NCBI GenBank assembly: GCA_022316685.1
Contig: JAKJHU010000053.1
Span: forward strand, 3,961,636-4,025,635
Direction: 5' to 3'
Length of the DNA stretch: 64,000 nt
DNA from: Progne subis subis
Taxonomy: Eukaryota > Chordata > Aves > Passeriformes > Hirundinidae
The notes beneath the pieces were generated by a model. The model ran no database searches and had not been told where the DNA came from. It saw only the letters and a list, made by a program, of their open reading frames with translations. Made by a program: the position numbers and the translations under genes. This document shows, piece after piece, positions 60,801 to 64,000 of this stretch (positions are counted from its first letter, which is position 1; every line of letters begins with the position of its first letter).

Positions 60801-63673
60801 ACAACAAAATACAAAGAAAGAACATACTCAAAAGATGCCTTAATCTTTCAGAAGGATTCATCACTTGAAAACACATAAACGCTTTTGCTGTTGGACTTTG
60901 CAAAATTCTCCAGCAGTTACAGGGACAAGCAGCTTCCACAAACAAAAGAGGATCCACCACGAGAAGGCAGTGAAGTACAGCAAATTCTCAATCCGACACA
61001 CCGCGGGGTAGAGCCTCAACTCAGTTAAAGTGTAGCAGCACCACTGACTTCAAGGAACCTGGACCATTTACACCCACTAAAGAGCCCTCAAAGTGTGCAG
61101 ATGGTAGTTAAAAATACCTGGTTATTTCAGCTGACAAACACGCAACCCAACAAGAACACCTAAACAATTTGACAAAACACAAACCAGGTGAAAAAAAAAA
61201 TACTGAATATCCATTGTCAATAAATTACAGTAACAGACTACCTTTTATGTTACTATATAAAGTAATGCTTCCTTCAAAATCGTCAATAACTGTAGCAAGC
61301 AGAAATGTATTTTCCTAATCAAGGCGTTCAGACAACAAAAGCAATGAATAAATTAAACTTCAGCCATTATTCTGTTAAAATTTCCCACAAACTCCAGCTG
61401 AAGGCAAGATCGCTAACGATTCATACCTAAGAGTCATCAAATTTCAGTGAAGGCACTCATTTCCCAAAGATATTTAAAGCAACACAAGGTTCTTTACATA
61501 ATATTCGTTCTACAAACTGGCAGCTATACACCCTTAGACATTTTCACAAATTTTAGAAGATATTTATGCGTGCCAAGTGGTGCCGGGGCATCAGTTCTAT
61601 CTACCCTGCTGCAACCACTTGCCAATGTGGGCTGGTGGGCAGGCTCTGCACCAGACCAGTGCTCCAGCACCCACAGACGGGTACAACCACGCAGGAAAAG
61701 CTGCACAGCACCAGTGAATTCAAGCTAGTCAGTAATTTAAACCTTTGCATAAGTGAACTTGTCATTGTCCAGTCTGTAAGTGCCGGTTGTTAATCCTTTA
61801 AACAGCAACTCACACAGAGAGCTCCAGGGCACCCTGAATAACATAATACATGACTGTGGACCTTTACACATGTTCTCCCTCACTAATTAGATTAATTCAC
61901 GTTTTTTTGTTGGCTGCAGCAACATTGAACTTCAGTAATATCTATGATTAGAAGTCACACGAGGCAGGTTAACCTCTTGTAATGCTTTTGCTCATTCTTT
62001 TTTGGTTTGTCCAGGTCTAGTTAAGTGAAATTCAAATTACGATGCCTAGTCATAACCACTCTGAGAGCTTAAAACCATTTCCACACTTCTACCACCTTTA
62101 TTTATGTGCAACTAGGACAATTAAAGCTCCCTATTCTTTTATCTTAAATCCATAAATCTAACAGCACACTCAAACCAGCCCATCTAATCACACTACCCAG
62201 AACTGCATTCCCTCAGGCCAACTGTTTTATGAAAAACTGCCATAGATCATCAAGCGAAATGATTTTTCATGTCCTGTCCTATTCTTTAATACTTCACAAT
62301 CCCAGTGCTACAACTTCATCTATGATTTTATTCCAACGAAGTTTCTTACCTCATCATTGATGACCTCAGATTGTTCTTCCTCTTCTTCCTCCTCCAGATC
62401 CAAGTCATTTTGCCTCAGGTACGCTTGCAGAGGAACACAGTGTTTCTTCTTAAAAGCTAAAAAGTCCATCATGTTCCCTTGAAGATGTTGCAGGAAAAAC
62501 AGTTCAATCAAACATTCCTTAAAAGTTTCCTTAAGAATTTCCATCTGCTTGTGGTGATGATCCAAACATAGTTTTCTCATTTGAGCAGTCTCTTGGTTGG
62601 CAGGAGGAATCTCCTCCAACTTTTTGGGTTGTTTTTTCACTGCTGTGTTAGCTGTAGGAGTGAGAGGAAGACTCGACAGCCCCTGCGGCACAGTGGCCCG
62701 CGAAGGACTTGTGGGAGGAGGAGGCGATGTCATTCCAAAAGCACTCGGTCCTCCAACTCCTGCTATCAATCCACCAGAAGTCCTGTCAAATCCAATGGGT
62801 CTACTCAGCTGCTGCCCTTGAAGCACTTGCTGCTGCTGTTGCATAAGTTGCCCCTGGATAATATTACTGATTTGGGGCGGCAAGCTGGTCGTTGTGATGT
62901 GGCCCGGGCTAGTCAAAGATTGCATATTTGCCCCGCTGGCCACAGGGGCTCTGAGGCCCGAGGTGGTGGATGGTGCCCCCAGACTGCGAGTGAGGCTGCG
63001 AAAGCCTGCGCTCCCTCACCGCGGCGGGCGCCCCGGACGACGGAAGCTGCACTTGTGCAGCAGCTCCTTGAGCGATCTGCGCGATTCCCGGTCCCTCTTG
63101 GTACACGAAGTGCCCGCCGTTGGAAGGACTCAGGCTGATCTGTCTCACGAGCACGCTGGCATCCACAAAGCCTCTGGTGGGGCTCTGGCTGCACATGCCC
63201 AGGCCGGGCCCGGGAGTGCCTGCCCGGACGTTGGGCAGCGCCTGCACGGGCACCGGGTTAGGCTGCGTGGGGCTCTGGGACTGCACCTGCTGAGGCAGCG
63301 GAGAGGTGACCTGGATGTACGAGGGGGATCCATGCTCGAAGCGCCTCTGCTGGGGGCTGAACTGAAAGCTCGGAGACGTCGGGTTGGGAAGCGGCAGCGG
63401 GGTGAGCGTTATCTGCTGGTTGCCCGAGGCCACCGGGCCCACGTTCTGCAGGGTGATGTTCACGTTCTGCCCGGCCACCGGGCTCCGGCTCATGATAAAC
63501 TGCTGGATTTGGTAACTGGGCGACTGCGGCGCCGAGGGACTTGCAGAAGGCGCAAAAGAGGCCGCGGGGGACTGGGGTAAATTTGCCTGTTGTTCTTCTC
63601 CCTCACTGCCTGTGAAGGACCTGGATCTCTGGAGCTGGCGCTGGGCATTCTGAGGACCATTGCCATGGTGCAT
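21161..63673 (-). CDS. EP400: E1A-binding protein p400, chromatin-remodelling ATPase (54 coding exons)
   Basis: EP400 is the SNF2-family ATPase and scaffold of the nuclear TIP60/p400 complex, which exchanges H2A.Z and H3.3 into chromatin. I traced 54 coding exons with GT-AG introns and consistent phases, from the ATG at 63,673 to TGA at 21,163-21,161. Leaving out one extra base in exon 2, they sum to 9,405 bases, about 3,134 residues, against roughly 3,120-3,160 in human. Order of parts: low-complexity N-terminus (1-775), HSA (about 776-860), acidic linker, ATPase lobe 1 (about 1077-1405) with DEAGLGKT, long insert (about 1405-1830), ATPase lobe 2 (about 1830-2060), basic linker, SANT-like domain (2380-2437), Q-rich tail ending KAPTKPS. 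Exon coordinates are given in the block entries. The only break is a frameshift at 62,945-62,948. Exon 1 is non-coding and outside the window. Confidence 0.97.
21434..23205 (-). other. EP400: EP400 intron 54
   Basis: About 1.8 kb before the last coding exon. Plus-strand open frames at 21785-22126 and 22123-22437 have no known family, overlap each other and lack exon context. No RNA gene or transposon was recognised. Confidence 0.55.
24421..24440. repeat. (ACCA)5 tetranucleotide repeat
   Basis: Five perfect ACCA units in EP400 intron 52, between exons 52 and 53. It is short and probably neutral. Confidence 0.95.
28822..30534 (-). CDS. EP400: EP400 exons 42-45: post-SANT region and QP repeat
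   Basis: Exons 30534-30398, 29862-29806, 29681-29603 and 29022-28822 encode residues about 2454-2611. Landmarks are [38 protein letters not shown] and [20 protein letters not shown]. In exon 45 these give way to a P/Q run ([20 protein letters not shown]) of the same character as in mammals but different in detail. The GC-rich repeats of exon 45 produce antisense frames. Confidence 0.94.
31553..31600 (-). CDS. EP400: EP400 exon 41: 48-base cassette
   Basis: Sixteen codons reading [16 protein letters not shown], bounded by TTTTACAG and AAG|GTGTGC. The length is a multiple of three, so it can be skipped without shifting the frame. It inserts a lysine-rich stretch directly after the SANT-like domain. 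I believe human isoforms differ in a segment here, but this comes from memory. Confidence 0.85.
31860..32033 (-). CDS. EP400: EP400 exon 40: SANT/Myb-like domain
   Basis: Fifty-eight codons (residues about 2380-2437) begin [12 protein letters not shown] and include [20 protein letters not shown] and [20 protein letters not shown]. Together with the end of exon 39 ([12 protein letters not shown]) this forms a Myb/SANT-like fold. In EP400 the SANT region has been linked to contact with TIP60 and histone substrates. Confidence 0.96.
32540..35245 (-). CDS. EP400: EP400 exons 33-39: acidic and basic linker after the ATPase
   Basis: Exons 35245-35102, 34793-34635, 34400-34317, 33757-33626, 33505-33461, 33353-33200 and 32781-32540 encode residues about 2060-2379. 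Landmarks are [50 protein letters not shown], then [15 protein letters not shown] (a 45-base exon), [34 protein letters not shown] and [20 protein letters not shown]. The basic RKERKRHK segment may serve nuclear import or DNA contact. A run of 20 A (34104-34123) lies in intron 35. Confidence 0.95.
34104..34123. repeat. Run of 20 A
   Basis: Homopolymer in EP400 intron 35. It has no target-site duplication or retroposon body that I could see next to it. Similar runs lie at 36055-36074 (20 A, intron 31) and 59808-59828 (21 A, intron 3). Confidence 0.95.
35746..37221 (-). CDS. EP400: EP400 exons 29-32: ATPase lobe 2 (helicase C)
   Basis: Exons 37221-37019, 36920-36751, 36524-36328 and 35857-35746 encode residues about 1832-2059. 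[23 protein letters not shown] sequence leads into [20 protein letters not shown] (motif IV). Motif V is [16 protein letters not shown] and motif VI ends [16 protein letters not shown], with the expected arginine pair. [19 protein letters not shown] follows, which is the usual post-helicase stretch. All splice junctions preserve frame. Confidence 0.96.
37660..44057 (-). CDS. EP400: EP400 exons 22-28: long insert between the ATPase lobes
   Basis: Exons 44057-43891, 43054-42900, 42375-42127, 41069-40905, 40100-39933, 38735-38656 and 37958-37660 encode residues about 1405-1831. Like INO80 and SRCAP, EP400 has its helicase split by a long insert. Landmarks are [20 protein letters not shown] (exon 23), the QP repeat [17 protein letters not shown] (exon 24), [20 protein letters not shown] (exon 25) and [20 protein letters not shown] (exon 28). 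Exon 27 (80 bases) was found because the phase required it. It reads [20 protein letters not shown] and is poorly conserved. The intron at 41070-42126 contains a strong hairpin. Confidence 0.93.
41761..41818 (-). other. Strong hairpin in EP400 intron 24
   Basis: On the minus strand, TCTGCTAA (41813-41806) can pair with TTAGGCAGA (41771-41763), with one bulged G. Inside it, GCCTCTCT can pair with AGAGGAGGC, also with one bulged base. The GC-rich core stands out from an AT-rich intron. The two-stem plan with an internal loop resembles one half of an H/ACA snoRNA, and AGAGAA just after the stem fits an ANANNA box. No second hairpin with an ACA tail was found, so the class is undetermined. Confidence 0.35.
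44941..47924 (-). CDS. EP400: EP400 exons 16-21: SNF2 ATPase lobe 1
   Basis: Exons 47924-47747, 47318-47182, 47028-46859, 46435-46261, 45867-45731 and 45127-44941 encode residues about 1077-1404. The Walker A motif DEAGLGKT is at 1114-1121. [20 protein letters not shown] is motif Ia. The Walker B box is DEMQ at 1217-1220 in place of the usual SNF2 DEAH, as I recall it also being in mammalian EP400. [20 protein letters not shown] is motif [19 protein letters not shown] starts exon 20, and [10 protein letters not shown] closes the lobe. Catalytic residues are present, so an active ATPase is expected. Confidence 0.96.
48113..52394 (-). CDS. EP400: EP400 exons 10-15: basic and acidic linker before the ATPase
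   Basis: Exons 52394-52316, 52056-52010, 50987-50930, 50262-50173, 49003-48896 and 48306-48113 encode residues about 885-1076. Sequence runs from [20 protein letters not shown] through [15 protein letters not shown] and [15 protein letters not shown] to [19 protein letters not shown], then [15 protein letters not shown] and [11 protein letters not shown]. The middle (exons 11-12) is the least like the mammalian protein. The long introns (for example 49004-50172 and 50988-52009) contain no recognised feature. Confidence 0.93.
52501..54182 (-). CDS. EP400: EP400 exons 8-9: HSA domain
   Basis: Exons 54182-53997 and 52641-52501 encode residues about 776-884. The helicase-SANT-associated domain is marked by [20 protein letters not shown] and [17 protein letters not shown]. 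The basic helix [17 protein letters not shown] and [20 protein letters not shown] follow. HSA domains of SNF2 remodellers bind actin and actin-related proteins, so this is where actin and BAF53a would dock. The intron between them (52642-53996) holds nothing recognised. Confidence 0.96.
54331..60297 (-). CDS. EP400: EP400 exons 3-7: low-complexity N-terminal region
   Basis: Exons 60297-60187, 56570-56480, 56059-55952, 55245-54860 and 54636-54331 encode about residues 442-775. Recognisable stretches are [20 protein letters not shown] (exon 3), [20 protein letters not shown] (exon 5) and a P/Q-rich segment with [15 protein letters not shown] (exon 6). Exon 7 ends [13 protein letters not shown], leading into the HSA domain. 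Phases run 0,1,1,0,0 at the exon ends and are consistent. This part of the family is thought to be largely disordered and to bind partners such as E1A. Exon 6 is CpG-rich, which gives long antisense frames on the plus strand. Confidence 0.95.
56571..60186 (-). other. EP400: EP400 intron 3, longest intron in the window
   Basis: About 3.6 kb. It holds a run of 21 A (59808-59828), a T run (57899-57913) and a stretch around 58,740-58,900 with non-random looking words (GTCATGATTACGTAATGAG) and a short inverted repeat. No coding exon, snoRNA or transposon was recognised with confidence. Confidence 0.55.
60298..62349 (-). other. EP400: EP400 intron 2
   Basis: About 2 kb of AT-rich intron between exons 2 and 3. 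No coding exon, RNA gene or mobile element was recognised. Short open frames (for example 61447-61728 on the plus strand) have no family resemblance. Confidence 0.6.
62350..63673 (-). CDS. EP400: EP400 exon 2: N-terminal 441 codons, with apparent frameshift
   Basis: This single large exon carries the start codon ([12 protein letters not shown]) and the P/Q/S-rich N-terminus, through the conserved segment [19 protein letters not shown] and an acidic run of Glu before SEVINDE. It ends at the donor GATGAG|GTAAGA. The frame opened at 63,673 reads correctly to LGPQSP and then hits a stop near 62,911. The correct continuation ([17 protein letters not shown]) lies in another frame. The shift falls in CCCC at 62945-62948; a run of three C would restore one frame. 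Flanking protein on both sides matches EP400 with no missing residues, so this looks like a sequencing or assembly error rather than decay. Confidence 0.93.
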
Positions 63674-63703
63674 TCTTGCTGATCTAAGGTTTTACAGTAT
63701 ACT
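63674..63703 (-). other. EP400: EP400 5'UTR part of exon 2
   Basis: The acceptor TTTCTTTAG at 63,704 and upstream precedes 30 untranslated bases before the ATG. The remaining 5'UTR must come from an upstream exon outside the window. Positions 63,704-64,000 are intron 1 sequence with nothing recognised. Confidence 0.75.
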
Positions 63704-64000
63704 CTAAAGAAATACACAAAAATAGACATTCAGGGAAGGTAAAAACGCTTCTGCAGCTGAAAATACTTAGCTACAACTAGAAAGATCACCTTAGAGTAAG
63801 AACTCTGTTATCCTGGTTTTGCAGTTAGTTAAAATGTTTCAAATGATCCAAAATGCAAAGCACAACAAAATCTCACTTAAATCCCTCATAAATTTCTCTA
63901 GCTAATACTGCTATTGAATAGTCTTACAAATGCTGTGTTCCCCTTAGCTAGGCAGAATGGCTTCAAATAATAAAAAAAAGAACTAACAGGACTTTTTCCC

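Noticed and set aside
62581..63580. Long plus-strand frames opposite EP400 exon 2
   Set aside because: They are an antisense shadow of the GC-rich N-terminal exon and lack recognisable domains.

Overview
This window is vertebrate nuclear DNA, most probably from a bird. Two split genes with consensus GT-AG introns encode animal nuclear proteins. Introns are short: about 43 kb holds 54 coding exons of EP400, a gene I know to be roughly three times longer in mammals. I saw no obvious dense SINE or LINE load. No prokaryotic, viral or CRISPR content was seen, and no tRNA or rRNA gene was recognised.

Layout. Positions 1-10,860 are intergenic sequence downstream of NOC4L. They hold a 41-bp minisatellite, one orphan exon-like segment with good splice sites (1360-1455), a GC-rich CpG-island-like block (about 6.2-7.18 kb) and a neighbouring AT-richer stretch that may be regulatory. 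NOC4L occupies 18,744 down to 11,296 on the minus strand: 15 coding exons, 510 codons, intact. EP400 follows on the same strand, with its ATG at 63,673, stop at 21,163-21,161 and a 3'UTR to about 18,915. Its 54 coding exons add up to about 3,134 codons, close to the mammalian length. Non-coding exon 1 and the promoter of EP400 lie beyond position 64,000.

Functions. EP400 is the SWI2/SNF2-type ATPase scaffold of the TIP60/p400 chromatin complex, which places H2A.Z and H3.3. It has an HSA domain, a split ATPase with a very long insert, a SANT-like domain and a glutamine-rich tail. NOC4L is the nucleolar Noc4 protein of 40S ribosomal-subunit assembly. They are neighbours rather than parts of one pathway.

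Main oddities. EP400 exon 2 carries an apparent one-base frameshift in a run of four C (62,945-62,948), most likely a sequence error. The EP400 poly(A) signal sits only about 190 bp from the NOC4L ATG, with no room for DDX51, which lies between them in mammals. A strong hairpin lies in EP400 intron 24. The polyglutamine tract that is long in human EP400 is only five residues here. I did not find a convincing new biological system.
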